Of a DNA stretch of 64,000 nt, positions 17,525 to 25,912 are shown piece after piece. The position numbers and the translations under genes were made by a program. Positions within the stretch are counted from its first letter, which is position 1. Each line of letters opens with the position of its first letter. Location: contig CBDCAO010000010.1 in NCBI GenBank assembly GCA_965213935.1, positions 1 to 64,000 on the forward strand, written 5' to 3'. This DNA comes from Bin52 sp965213935 (GTDB lineage Bacteria; Pseudomonadota; Alphaproteobacteria; Thalassobaculales; Thalassobaculaceae). The notes beneath the pieces are model-generated. The model was not told the origin of the DNA. It was given only the letters and a program-made list of their open reading frames with translations, and did not search any database.

Positions 17525-19716
17525 TGTGCTACTCACTGGTTCTCAGTGCATGCCTCTGGCCGTCCCGAAACCCGACTTCACGGCCGATTTCGTGGCCCAG
17601 CGCGGCGCTGGTCAGCCGGGTCTGGCCGTGCCACATGATCTGATGCCCGGGCTCGGGATCGTGCGTTCGGTCCCGGTATCCGCCGAGATGCGCGACCAGG
17701 CGAACCGCGTCGCCGAGCTGTTTCGGCGGCTCCAGGCGGTAGCGGTTCGCATAGTCGCGCAGGAAGCCGAGTTCCCCGTCGGTGAACATCAGCTGCGGCT
17801 CGCAGTCCGGGACCTGGCGCCCGAGCAGGGTCATGACCATGATGCGCCACGCGATGACGGCGTTGATCGCGATCGCGCGCTGCAGCCGGTCGGCGGTGCG
17901 AAACAGCAGGAACTCCACGCGGCAGCCGGATTTCAGGACCCGGAAGAAATCCTCGATACGCCATCTCTGAAGATAGAAGCCGACGATGTCGGCGGCCTCT
18001 TGCGCGGTCTTGACCGTGACCGTGGTCAGCAGGAACCACTGCACGGGGTCCTCGCCGTCGGGCGGCGCGATTTCGCGGACGTGAACCCCGTGCACGCTGA
18101 CCGGCTCCGCGCCGGGGACGGCGTCCGTCGCCGGCAGCGTGACGCGGCAAAACCGCAGTTCGCAGCCTGCCAGGCGCTTCTGCCGCGCGGGGCGGGCCTT
18201 CGTCCGGGAGGATTTCGCACGCTCCGTCAGCCCTTCGATCTCGACGTCGACCATGGCGTCGGGCGCGCCGCCACCCATCGTCGCGAACAGCATTCCCTTT
18301 CCGAGTACCCTGTCATGCCTGGCGCGCACCAGCAGCTCGACGCGCGGACGTCGGCGCTGCGCGTCGAACAGCTCGAAGCAGTCCGCTTCTCGATCACCCA
18401 CGCTGATGATCCGGGTCTTGCCGCCGATCTCGCGCGCAGCGTCGGCGGTGCCGTTGAAGGCTTCGAGCCACCGCTGCGTCGCCCGCCGCTTCTGCTTCGA
18501 GACCGTCGCCTGCACCGGGTCGAACCCCGTCTCGAGCACGCCCAGCGGCAGGCCGGTTTCCGTCACCGCCAGCGTCGCGTGCATGTGCAGCCCCAGGCTC
18601 GACGCGCCGGTCTGGTTCTTCCCGATCAGCTGCAGGTCGTCGCGGCCGGGACGGCGGGAGAAGTTCAGGTCCGTGCCGTCCTGGATCGCCAGGACCGTCT
18701 TCTGGCCACGCATCCGCCGGATGCTGCGCTCCCGGTGCGGTGCGAGGATGTTCGCCACCGTGACCTCCGACTCCGCGGGCGCCTCGATCATCCGGTAGAA
18801 GCCGGCAATCTCGTTACCGCCGCTGTCGCTGGAGGCGTTGATCTTCTGGCCGGGATACGCCGCCAGAAGGCCGGCGCTCTTGACGAGCCGTGCCGAAAGT
18901 CGCTTGTCGCCCAAAGGGGCCCCTCCGAACTCGTTCTCCGCCCAGTCCTGCGCGTTCAGCCCCTCGCCCGGTTCCAGCGAGGGCGCATGGTCGACGGGCC
19001 GAACCCCCAGCTTCCTGCGCCACGAGCGTTCCAGCGCGCGCATGAACACCGTCTTCACGGTCTTCGCCCGCCGCTTCTCCCGGTCCTGCCGGCCCCGGCC
19101 TCCGGTCCTGCCCACGCACAGGAAGCCGGCCGCGCGCAGACAGGTTCCGTCATAGCCCTCGTCGGCGAAACTCTCAACGAGAGACGGGCGAAAGCCGTAG
19201 CGTTCCTCGAAGTCGCCCGGCAAGCGGCGCAGGATGCGCCCGAGCACATGGCTGTCAAGGTGCGGACAACGCACGGACGGGGGGACCAGGAAGCGGCTCA
19301 GACACACGACGCGCTCGAGATCCGACCTGCGCCCCTCGTCGTCCCACCCGATCCAGCGGTCCCGCGACGCGACCCGCAGCGCGGCGGCGGAAAGGCCCGC
19401 CGCCCCGAGCCAGCCGTGCGCCGAGCCGACATGTTCGGCATCCTGGCACTGACCGTCGAGCAACTGCAGCGTCTCCCGCTCTGAACTTCCCGTCTGCAAA
19501 CTGATCCAGGCCGCTTCCCCCACAAGCAGCGGTCACGCTCGCCCGGATTCTGCCGAATCGGGCCACATCCGCCAGATCAGGCCCTGGATGCGCGGTCCGG
19601 GATGAAAAATCTACGCCAACCACCTCCATGAAGACCGGTCAGCGCTTCTCCCACCAATCCGAACTCGCAGTTTTGCAAGAGACTCAACCAGACAAACCAC
19701 ACCAAAATCAGTGACT
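17525..19716 (-). mobile_element. IS4/Tn5-type insertion sequence, ends approximate
   Basis: The transposase gene fills almost the whole element. A weak inverted match is visible between TCACTGGTT near 17533 on the left and AATCAGTGA near 19708 on the right, which may be the tips. A second similar AATCAGTGG lies near 19737. I cannot define a target duplication, so the limits are estimates. The element lies between the Hhe-like gene and a small membrane-protein ORF. Confidence 0.5.
17529..19523 (-). CDS. IS4-family (Tn5-type) transposase with N-terminal DUF4338 (DruA-like) domain
   Basis: 664 residues from a GTG at 19523. Residues about 30-155 match the DUF4338 pattern: RDRWIGWDDEGRRSDLERVV, VPPSVRCPHLDSHVLGRILR, EERYGFRPSLVESFADEGYD, GTCLRAAGFLCVGRTGGRGR. 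A Tn5-like transposase follows, starting DWAENEFGGAPLGDKRLSAR. The catalytic acids are in IQDGTDLNFS (about 279), SVGDREADCFELF (about 374) and YLQRWRIEDFFRVLKSG (about 523, the Y-R-E-K signature). Tn5-type enzymes are usually about 450-480 residues, so the DUF4338 part accounts for the extra length. A second frame from 19629 (MEVVGVDFSSR) may contain more of the DUF4338 N-terminus, implying a frameshift there. Confidence 0.82.
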   Translation of the reverse strand: MGEAAWISLQTGSSERETLQLLDGQCQDAEHVGSAHGWLGAAGLSAAALRVASRDRWIGWDDEGRRSDLERVVCLSRFLVPPSVRCPHLDSHVLGRILRRLPGDFEERYGFRPSLVESFADEGYDGTCLRAAGFLCVGRTGGRGRQDREKRRAKTVKTVFMRALERSWRRKLGVRPVDHAPSLEPGEGLNAQDWAENEFGGAPLGDKRLSARLVKSAGLLAAYPGQKINASSDSGGNEIAGFYRMIEAPAESEVTVANILAPHRERSIRRMRGQKTVLAIQDGTDLNFSRRPGRDDLQLIGKNQTGASSLGLHMHATLAVTETGLPLGVLETGFDPVQATVSKQKRRATQRWLEAFNGTADAAREIGGKTRIISVGDREADCFELFDAQRRRPRVELLVRARHDRVLGKGMLFATMGGGAPDAMVDVEIEGLTERAKSSRTKARPARQKRLAGCELRFCRVTLPATDAVPGAEPVSVHGVHVREIAPPDGEDPVQWFLLTTVTVKTAQEAADIVGFYLQRWRIEDFFRVLKSGCRVEFLLFRTADRLQRAIAINAVIAWRIMVMTLLGRQVPDCEPQLMFTDGELGFLRDYANRYRLEPPKQLGDAVRLVAHLGGYRDRTHDPEPGHQIMWHGQTRLTSAALGHEIGREVGFRDGQRHALRTSE

Positions 19717-19785
19717 TGACTTGAATGTCAGGTGGAAATCAGTGGGAAAATTCTTGGTCTGGGGCCTCGCTCAAGGAGTCTGGAA

Positions 19786-19902
19786 ATGACGCGCCGTCGC
19801 CTGCGACACGTCCTCTACCTCGCGGTGTGTACTATCGTCACGATTCTGTGGATCCGCTTCGGCGTGTTCGAGGCGATCGAGGTTCCCTACGTAGGGTTCT
19901 GA
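19786..19902 (+). CDS. Small single-pass membrane protein (38 aa)
   Basis: The ORF reads MTRRRLRHVLYLAVCTIVTI then LWIRFGVFEAIEVPYVGF. A basic N-terminus (TRRRLRH) followed by about 17 hydrophobic residues predicts one inner-membrane segment with the N-terminus inside. AAGGAG lies 7 bases before the ATG, an ideal ribosome binding site. No homologue is recognised. It sits between the IS4 element and the convergent ROK gene and has its own upstream space for a promoter. Evidence is the RBS and composition only. Confidence 0.5.
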   Translation: MTRRRLRHVLYLAVCTIVTILWIRFGVFEAIEVPYVGF

Positions 19903-19950
19903 CCGCGTTTCCCGCCCGGGCGCGAAGCGCTCGGCGCTATTATTTCTGGG

Positions 19951-21114
19951 TCAGATTACCGGGGGGGCGAGGAGGTGTTCATAGACGGCCATCGAGCACA
20001 TCGTCCACATGGCGCTTTCCGGATCGACCGCTCCGCTGGTTCGGATGTCCACGGGAGCCCGGACAGTCTCCGCGACAGTCTCGCGGAGGCCGCCGACATA
20101 ATTCGGTGCCATCGCCAGTGGGCCGCCGACCAGTACCATCTCGGGCGGCAGAAAGTTCATGTACTGCGCCACGACACGCCCGAGCTCGCGTCCCGCGCGC
20201 TTCATGATTGCCGCGACCTGCCGGTCACCGGCCCGGTCCCGGCCAATCGCCTCCGCAAGCGCGCGATCGAGCTGCCACGGCGGATCCCGGGCAATGCCCT
20301 CGCCGTGGATAGCGTGGAGGATGGCCGCGCCGGCCGCGACCTCGTCGAGGGTCATGGAAACGCCGCCCTCTCCGGTGACCGTCAACTTGCCGATGCCACC
20401 GGTGCCGACATTGCCACCCCCGGCAGGGTTTCCGTCCACCAGTACTGCCGCCCCAATCCCGATTCCGCAAAGCAGCGCGAGCACGTTGCCACGGTTGCGT
20501 GCCTCACCGAACAGGCTCTCGGCCCTGGCGATGGTCTCGGTCAGCATGCCCACCTTCATCGGCAGGTTGAGAAGGTCGGCGAACCGTGCCCGGATCGGAA
20601 AGGAGCTCCACCCGAGATAGGGCGCTTGCAGGATATCTCCGGTGGTGGGATGTACGGTACCCGCAATCATCAGGAAGCCGCCAAGCAGGCGGCTGCGGTC
20701 CCGCAGATGCGCGCCGATCAGCCGCCGGGCTTCCTTTGCGAGTTCGCGCACGACCCGGTCCGCATCCTGGACAGGTTCCAGGTGCAATTCGCTGCTCGCG
20801 ATCGGATTTCGTCCGATATCGGACAGGATGACGATCTGAACCGTATGCGCGACACCGATCACCAGCACCTGTCCGCCCGACGGATCGATGACCAGCGGAC
20901 GAGGCTGCGGGCCGCGCCTTGCGGGACCCTCGCCGGGGACCGCCATGGTCTCCTTCACGAGACCGGCGTCGATAAGCAAGCCCGCCTGGCGCGACGTGGT
21001 GCCTTCGGTGAGGCCGAGCCGGGAGGCGATCTCCTTCCGGGTTACGGGCTCCGACAGGAGGATTTCCCGAAGGACCGCGTTTTGGTTGTCATAACCTTGC
21101 GGTGTTCTTGCCAT
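19951..21114 (-). CDS. ROK-family transcriptional regulator
   Basis: 387 residues from the ATG at 21114 (MARTPQGYDNQNAVLREILL); upstream in-frame codons overlap the lysR coding region. A winged HTH occupies the first 65 residues (PVTRKEIASRLGLTEGTTSR). A ROK-type ATPase-fold domain follows, with LLCGIGIGAAVLVDGNPAGG and FLPPEMVLVGGPLAMA. The cysteine zinc motif usual in ROK sugar kinases is absent after GTGGIGKL, so it is likely a pure regulator. ROK repressors commonly respond to a sugar; no target is visible nearby. Its start is 2 bases from the lysR stop, so the two regulators are probably co-transcribed. Confidence 0.82.
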   Translation of the reverse strand: MARTPQGYDNQNAVLREILLSEPVTRKEIASRLGLTEGTTSRQAGLLIDAGLVKETMAVPGEGPARRGPQPRPLVIDPSGGQVLVIGVAHTVQIVILSDIGRNPIASSELHLEPVQDADRVVRELAKEARRLIGAHLRDRSRLLGGFLMIAGTVHPTTGDILQAPYLGWSSFPIRARFADLLNLPMKVGMLTETIARAESLFGEARNRGNVLALLCGIGIGAAVLVDGNPAGGGNVGTGGIGKLTVTGEGGVSMTLDEVAAGAAILHAIHGEGIARDPPWQLDRALAEAIGRDRAGDRQVAAIMKRAGRELGRVVAQYMNFLPPEMVLVGGPLAMAPNYVGGLRETVAETVRAPVDIRTSGAVDPESAMWTMCSMAVYEHLLAPPVI

Positions 21115-21115
21115 C

Positions 21116-22012
21116 TCATTCCTTGCCGCGACAACGGCATCCTTCGAATTCCTGTTCGAGCCAGTGGATGAACGCCGCGACCTCGGGCCTGCCGTACGCT
21201 GAGCGGTGAACCAGCGCCCAGTATCCATCGTCCACTTTCAGGCTCTCGTCGACGGGGCGTACGAGGCGGCCCGAGGCCAGATGGGCGCAGGCCACGGTCG
21301 TGTTGGTAAGAATCACGCCCTTGCCCTCGCGGGTAGCTTCGAGAAGCAGCCGTGAGGTGAGGGCCGGGCCGTCGGTAACATCGGCGCCAGACAGGCCGAC
21401 CTCCTCGAGAAAGGTAGGCCAGTCGGGCCAGTTCCAGTTGCTCTGGGTGAGTTCGCGGTGGAGCAATATCGCGCCGGCGAGGCCGGGGCCCAGGCTGACA
21501 TTCGGGCTGCAGACTGGGAATATCTCCTCCCTGTCGCTCAGACGTCGGGCGACGGTTTTCGAATCCTCCTCGTAGGTGCCCCACTCGATGACCACCTCGC
21601 CGCCGCCCGAGGGACCCACGCGCTCACGGCTGTCGACAAGAATGATATCCGTCTGCGGCCTCAGCGCCTTGAACCTGTCGAGCCGAGGCACCAGCCAGGC
21701 GGAGGCGAAGACCGGGGGCACCACGATGCGCAAGCGCTCGCCGCGCACCGGCGCGCGGATCCGGTCGACGGACTCCGCGATCTGCATGAATGCGTCCGCC
21801 AGCCCGTGCTGCAGCTCCTTGCCATCTTCCGTGAGACGTACGCCGCGTCCGGCACGGGTCACCAGCGCTATGCCGAGACTCTCTTCCAGGCTTTTGATCT
21901 GACGGCTCACGGCGCCGATCGTGACCGAGAGTTCGCTCGCGGCGGCCGACACCGAGCCGAGGCGCGCGACGGTGTGGAAGGTGCGCAAAGCGTTGAGCGA
22001 GGGCAGCTGCAT
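21116..22012 (-). CDS. LysR-family transcriptional regulator (GcvA-like)
   Basis: 298 residues from the ATG at 22012 (MQLPSLNALRTFHTVARLGS); the longer frame to 22108 runs through AT-rich control DNA. The N-terminal winged HTH is clear: VSAAASELSVTIGAVSRQIK and LVTRAGRGVRLTEDGKELQH. The effector-binding domain follows (RLRIVVPPVFASAWLVPRLD). The N-terminal wording LPSLNALRTFHTVAR is typical of the GcvA/AmpR branch. It precedes the ROK gene on the same strand. A GATCAA-N11-TTGATC dyad 43 bases upstream of its start is a candidate autoregulatory site. The ligand cannot be inferred. Confidence 0.88.
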   Translation of the reverse strand: MQLPSLNALRTFHTVARLGSVSAAASELSVTIGAVSRQIKSLEESLGIALVTRAGRGVRLTEDGKELQHGLADAFMQIAESVDRIRAPVRGERLRIVVPPVFASAWLVPRLDRFKALRPQTDIILVDSRERVGPSGGGEVVIEWGTYEEDSKTVARRLSDREEIFPVCSPNVSLGPGLAGAILLHRELTQSNWNWPDWPTFLEEVGLSGADVTDGPALTSRLLLEATREGKGVILTNTTVACAHLASGRLVRPVDESLKVDDGYWALVHRSAYGRPEVAAFIHWLEQEFEGCRCRGKE

Positions 22013-22054
22013 CGACGTTCTCTCCTGAAACTTGATATTTTGTAAAGTATTTGT

Positions 22055-22077
22055 GATCAAAAAGTCAACTGTTGATC
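22055..22077. promoter_or_regulatory. Candidate LysR-type operator upstream of the lysR gene
   Basis: GATCAA and TTGATC form a perfect 6-base dyad separated by 11 bases, within an AT-rich stretch (about 22020-22200) that contrasts with the GC-rich surroundings. The spacing is typical of LysR-type binding sites, which commonly control the regulator gene itself and a divergent gene. Confidence 0.45.
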
Positions 22078-22261
22078 GTTCCTCCGCAGATATTTGAGAA
22101 TTAATCAACTATCAGAACTTTTTCTTCGGCTCTTGGGCAAAAAACACAGCAAAATCGCTTGTTCTCGAATCGTCTATCGGATATTAGCCGCAAATGCAGT
22201 CTGAGAGTAGCACGATGGCGGTGCAGACGACAGACGGGTTCAGGGTCTTGAAGGCAGGACT

Positions 22262-22516
22262 ATGAAACTGCTCAGTCAGTGTCCGGAACGGATGATCGGA
22301 ACGGCGCGCGCCGTTCTGACCGATTCGGCTCGGCCGCAAGCCACCCCCCCCCCCCCCCCCCCCCCACTTGCCGCAAGGGGAGGGGAACCGCCCTCAACAT
22401 TCTCAGCCGGCGGTAGATGGCAGCAGTTCCATCGGGGCGCTACCCCGTGGCCGGTCGCGTGCCGTCCCGCGCGGGAGCGGGTTACCGCACCGCGTGCGTG
22501 CCCGGACGGCGACTGA
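22262..22516 (+). other. Possible small ORF containing a C22 homopolymer
   Basis: An 84-codon frame from ATG 22262 (MKLLSQCPERMIGTARAVLT) reads through a run of 22 cytosines as seven prolines. The C-terminal half is arginine- and proline-rich with no recognisable domain. It ends just before the TadE-like gene. I do not regard it as an established gene; the homopolymer would make its frame unstable. Confidence 0.2.
22344..22365 (+). repeat. Poly-C tract, 22 consecutive C
   Basis: An uninterrupted run of cytosines lies about 160 bases upstream of the first Tad-locus start codon. Tracts of this length slip during replication and can make expression phase-variable. They are also a common site of sequencing error, so the exact count is doubtful. 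Confidence 0.9.
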
Positions 22517-22523
22517 ATCCGCC

Positions 22524-22958
22524 ATGGGCGTGGGCGTGTTTCGTGCGTTCCTGCGAGACCGGCGCGGTTCGGTCTCGGTCGAGACTACGGTCCCGATATC
22601 GCTCCTGGCGATCACCCTCGCCGGGAGTGTGCAAATCGTCCATTCCGCCCATGTCTCGCACCGGATGGCCCGGGCGGCGCACGCCGCGGCCCGGGCGCTC
22701 TCGCTTTCGCCGGCCGCGGACGACGCCACTCAGGCGATTCGGGCCTGCGAGCCGGTTCGGGACGAGCTCGGCCCTGACAAGGATTTCGACTGCAAGGCCG
22801 GGCCTGCCTTCTCTATCCGCAACCTGCTGCCCGCGACGCAGCCGCGGGGCCCGGTTTCGGATGCAGTGGATCCGGACGGCCAGCTGGTCGCGGTCCGGGT
22901 CGCGTGGACCACGGGACCGTGGAACCCGGGCGAGATCCTGACCGACGATGACGATTGA
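22524..22958 (+). CDS. TadE-like minor pseudopilin
   Basis: 144 residues from the ATG at 22524 (MGVGVFRAFLRDRRGSVSVE). The class III prepilin-like signal DRRGSVSVETTVPISLLAI has a glutamate at position +5 after the predicted cleavage glycine, followed by a hydrophobic segment. Two cysteines (IRACEPV, FDCKAG) could form a disulfide in the periplasmic part. TadE/TadF-like proteins are minor pilins needed for Tad pilus assembly and are processed by the TadV peptidase. It is the first Tad gene of the cluster. A longer frame upstream runs into the poly-C area and is not supported. Confidence 0.7.
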   Translation: MGVGVFRAFLRDRRGSVSVETTVPISLLAITLAGSVQIVHSAHVSHRMARAAHAAARALSLSPAADDATQAIRACEPVRDELGPDKDFDCKAGPAFSIRNLLPATQPRGPVSDAVDPDGQLVAVRVAWTTGPWNPGEILTDDDD

Positions 22959-23328
22959 GGAAGACACGCGCCGCGGCGCCATCGGCATCGCGCGCCTCGA
23001 ACCGGCGAAGGTAAGGGTGAGGCGTGCCGGTGCGTCTTCACGACCCCTTTCGTGCGACCGCGCATCCGCGATGGCCGGGTTCCGCGCGCTGGCGGCTTCC
23101 AGGCTCCCGCCCCGAACCGGGAACGCGAAGGTCCCGGCAACGGCTTCGGAATTCCTCCCGGGCACGGATCCCCTCCATCGTGAACGACGGAGGAAGGTGG
23201 TGCCCGGGACCGTACCAACCGACGAAGGAGGTCCCGTGGACAAAGAAGCACAACGAATTTCTTCCGCAACAACCGTGCTGGATGGACCTCCAGCGAACCA
23301 TCCAACTCGAAAGAGGGGAACTTCTACA
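22959..23328. other. Leader region between tadE-like gene and flp
   Basis: 370 bases with no gene I can support; open frames crossing it have no family character. It probably contains the flp promoter and 5' untranslated region. A GAGGGGAA ribosome binding site lies just before the flp ATG at 23329. Confidence 0.4.
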
Positions 23329-23553
23329 ATGCAGACCAAACAGATTTCGCGGCGTCTCCGCCGTTTCCTGAAGGCCGACGAGGCTGTCTCCGCGCTCGAA
23401 TACGCCGTGCTCGTGGGGGTCGTTGTAATTGGGGTCGGGGGAGCGATCACGGCGTTTTCCGACAATATCGAGGCCGCGATCGCGGAAATCGGGACGAATG
23501 TGGACGGGGCCACAAATAACGTCGGCAAGGGTGAAGTAGTAGCCACCCCCTAA
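23329..23553 (+). CDS. flp: Flp-family type IVb pilin
   Basis: 74 residues from the ATG at 23329 (MQTKQISRRLRRFLKADEAV), chosen because a ribosome binding site precedes it and the basic leader is of pilin type. The Flp signature is SALEYAVLVGVVVIGVGGAI: the XXXXEY motif followed by a hydrophobic helix. Cleavage would leave Val-Ser-Ala-Leu-Glu-Tyr at the new N-terminus; the residue before the cut is alanine instead of the usual glycine. It is the major structural subunit of the pilus. A strong hairpin follows 18 bases after the stop. Confidence 0.9.
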   Translation: MQTKQISRRLRRFLKADEAVSALEYAVLVGVVVIGVGGAITAFSDNIEAAIAEIGTNVDGATNNVGKGEVVATP

Positions 23554-23570
23554 CCCACGGCTCTGATCAC

Positions 23571-23602
23571 GTCAGCCACCGCCTTTTCGGGCGGTGGCTG
23601 AC
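23571..23602 (+). terminator. Strong hairpin downstream of flp (attenuator or terminator)
   Basis: GTCAGCCACCGCC and its perfect complement GGCGGTGGCTGAC enclose the 6-base loop TTTTCG. The 13-bp stem is very stable, but it is not followed by a T run. It could partially terminate transcription or protect the 3' end of the flp mRNA, allowing more pilin than downstream machinery. Confidence 0.75.
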
Positions 23603-23864
23603 ATAACCTGTGTCATGAACAGTGACCGCTGGATCCGAGGGAATCGACCCTTGGTTCTCTGGTTGTCTGAACAATTCGTCCGCTTTCCGCCTTGCTCAAT
23701 CCAGATGCACAGATTCGCTCATTCATCGAAGGCTCACGCATGCTCGTCACCCACGACCGCCGAAACCGGCGCTTTCCCGGCGAGGAGCGATGGCACTCCG
23801 GGGGCGCTGGCGTCTGCTCCTCGTGGCTGCCGACAGATCCCTGCTCCGTTAAGAGCAACCTGAG

Positions 23865-25910
23865 ATGAACCTCGCCACCCCTTCAGCCGACGCCCGCCTT
23901 CCGGCGGAAGCCCCGTCCGAGCCCAAGCCGTCGGCCTACCCGGATCTTGAAAGCGTCCTGATGGAGGGTCTTGGAGACGCCGTGACGGCGTCCTCCGAGG
24001 ATGGCGGATGGACCGATCTTCCCGATCTGCCGCCGCCGGTCTCCGGGAACCCTGGTCCGACGTTCGAGGAGACGATCGCGGAACTCCAATCCTTCCTGGC
24101 GGACGATCCGCCGGATACGGCCTCCGGTTCCGCGAGCGATCCAATCACGCCCGACGTCTCTGAAGAAGCCGACCTGCCGAACGCCGATTTGTCGCAGGCG
24201 GCCGAACTCCCGGACCCCGATCCGGTCGCGCGGATCGGTTTCGATCTGGAAGACGCGCTTCTGACAGGACCGGCGACCGAACCGGAAACACCGCCGGAAC
24301 GCTTGGACGACCTGGTCATTTCCGACGATTTCACCCCGCCGGACCTGGCTTCCGATACGGCTTTCGAGTCGCCCGAACCGGGTCCGGATCCCCTGTTCGA
24401 TTTCGAGTCGGCCCTCATCGAAGGCTTGCCCGACGGCGCCTCCGCGTTTTTCGATGACGGGGATGCGCCGGAACTCTCCGGGACGGTTTCGTCCGCACCC
24501 GAGACGCCCTTCGACGCGATCAAACCGGGCGTTGCCGCACTCCCCGATGTCCCCGAGTTTCCGAGCGAACTGCTCGACAGTCTCTCTGAAGGCCCGGGGA
24601 CCTCCTCCGGCGACCCCGAACCGCCCGGGTTGCCCGCCGCGCCGGTGCCCGCAGACGCGTCTGTCGAATCCGTCCCCTCTCGCTCTCCGGACCTCCAGGA
24701 CGACCTGCCCGATTCGGAGATCAACACGGCCGCCGGCGACGGGCTCCACGACGATGCGGATCACAGGCCCGCCGCCGCGCTCGCCTTCGCGGCGGACCCG
24801 GAGACCGAGAGTGCGCTTCGCGAAGGGCTGCTGCCTTACAGGGGCACCTCGCCCGACCGCGATGATCCCCAGGTCTGGTCCGGCGGCCTCCGCGCAGCCG
24901 TCGCCGCGCTCGAGGATGGCCATACCTCGGACCTGTTGATCGTCGACCTCGACGGGATTCCCTACCCGGCAGGCGCGATCCACGAGCTGGCCGAGGTGTG
25001 CGAGGTGGGAACCGTGGTGATCGTGCTCGGATCGGACGGCAGCGCCCGGGCCTGCCGCGAGATCCTGCTCGCCGGGGTGAGCGACTACCTGGTGAAGCCG
25101 GTCACGGCGGCCGCGATACGCGAGGCGGCCCTGCGCGCCACCGGGAACGGAGCGGCCTCGCCGGCGCGGGGCTGCGTCGCCGGGTTCGTGGGAACCGGCG
25201 GCAGCGGGACCACCACGATCGCCGCCGCCGCCGCTCTGCATGCGGCCGAGCAGGGACGCTACGTCTCGATCCTGGATCTCAGCCGCACCGCATCGGCGAT
25301 GGCGCTGCTGCTCGACGTGGAACCCGCGCCGGGTCTCGACCAGCTGTTCGAGGCGGCGGGACGGTCGCCGCCCGATCCCAAGCTGCTCGACGGGGTGCGC
25401 ACCGAGCGCTCGGAGCGGATTTCCATCTATGCCTACCGGCTCGGCCCGTCCCTGCCGCCGGTCCCGCCGATGCCGGCGCTCGACTGGCTGCTCGGCCAGC
25501 TGCGGCGCCGCTCCCAGCTGGTGCTGGTCGACGGGCTGGACGACCCGGGGACCTGTTTCGACGTGCTGGGCGAGGTCGACCTTCGCGTGGCGGTCGCGGA
25601 GCCCACCGCGACCGGGTGCGGCCGGGCGGCGCGCATGCTGGACCTGCTCGGCCGGACCGGACCGAAGTTGTTCGTGCAGAACCATACGCGGAAGTTCAAT
25701 CCCAGGGCGGGCACCAGGCTGCTGTCGCAGGCGAGCGTGGAGACCGCGCCCGACGTGGTGGTGCCGTTCGATGCCTCGCTGCCCGGGCTGGCGAGCAGCG
25801 GCTGGCCACAAGGGCGCCTGCCGCGTGGTCTGCGCAAGCCGATCGCAACCCTCGTCGACCGGACACCCGCCTTCGCCGAACCGCCGGCAGCACTCGCCGG
25901 GAGCGCCTGA
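23865..25910 (+). CDS. TadZ/CpaE-like pilus localisation ATPase with long acidic N-terminus
   Basis: 681 residues, much longer than typical TadZ/CpaE (about 380-520). Residues 1-320 are acidic, proline-rich and low complexity. A receiver-like domain follows (LLIVDLDGIPYPAGAIHELA, SDYLVKPVTAAAIREAALRA), then a MinD-like domain (VAGFVGTGGSGTTTIAAAAA). The P-loop reads GTGGSGTTT, with neither the signature lysine of deviant Walker A boxes nor the lysine before the threonine, so ATP hydrolysis is doubtful. TadZ proteins place the pilus machine at the cell pole. A second paralogue lies at 60946-62085. It starts the second Tad transcript after the flp hairpin. Confidence 0.8.
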   Translation: MNLATPSADARLPAEAPSEPKPSAYPDLESVLMEGLGDAVTASSEDGGWTDLPDLPPPVSGNPGPTFEETIAELQSFLADDPPDTASGSASDPITPDVSEEADLPNADLSQAAELPDPDPVARIGFDLEDALLTGPATEPETPPERLDDLVISDDFTPPDLASDTAFESPEPGPDPLFDFESALIEGLPDGASAFFDDGDAPELSGTVSSAPETPFDAIKPGVAALPDVPEFPSELLDSLSEGPGTSSGDPEPPGLPAAPVPADASVESVPSRSPDLQDDLPDSEINTAAGDGLHDDADHRPAAALAFAADPETESALREGLLPYRGTSPDRDDPQVWSGGLRAAVAALEDGHTSDLLIVDLDGIPYPAGAIHELAEVCEVGTVVIVLGSDGSARACREILLAGVSDYLVKPVTAAAIREAALRATGNGAASPARGCVAGFVGTGGSGTTTIAAAAALHAAEQGRYVSILDLSRTASAMALLLDVEPAPGLDQLFEAAGRSPPDPKLLDGVRTERSERISIYAYRLGPSLPPVPPMPALDWLLGQLRRRSQLVLVDGLDDPGTCFDVLGEVDLRVAVAEPTATGCGRAARMLDLLGRTGPKLFVQNHTRKFNPRAGTRLLSQASVETAPDVVVPFDASLPGLASSGWPQGRLPRGLRKPIATLVDRTPAFAEPPAALAGSA

Positions 25911-25912
25911 GC

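Noticed and set aside
17526..19484. 652-codon plus-strand frame over the IS4 transposase
   Set aside because: Antisense shadow; the minus-strand frame carries DUF4338 and the DDE motifs.
23594..23863. 89-codon frame between the flp hairpin and tadZ
   Set aside because: No ribosome binding site or domain, and composition unlike neighbouring proteins; likely untranslated leader.
23883..25811. 642-codon minus-strand frame opposite tadZ
   Set aside because: Arginine- and glycine-rich shadow without any motif, while the plus frame has receiver-like and MinD-like domains.
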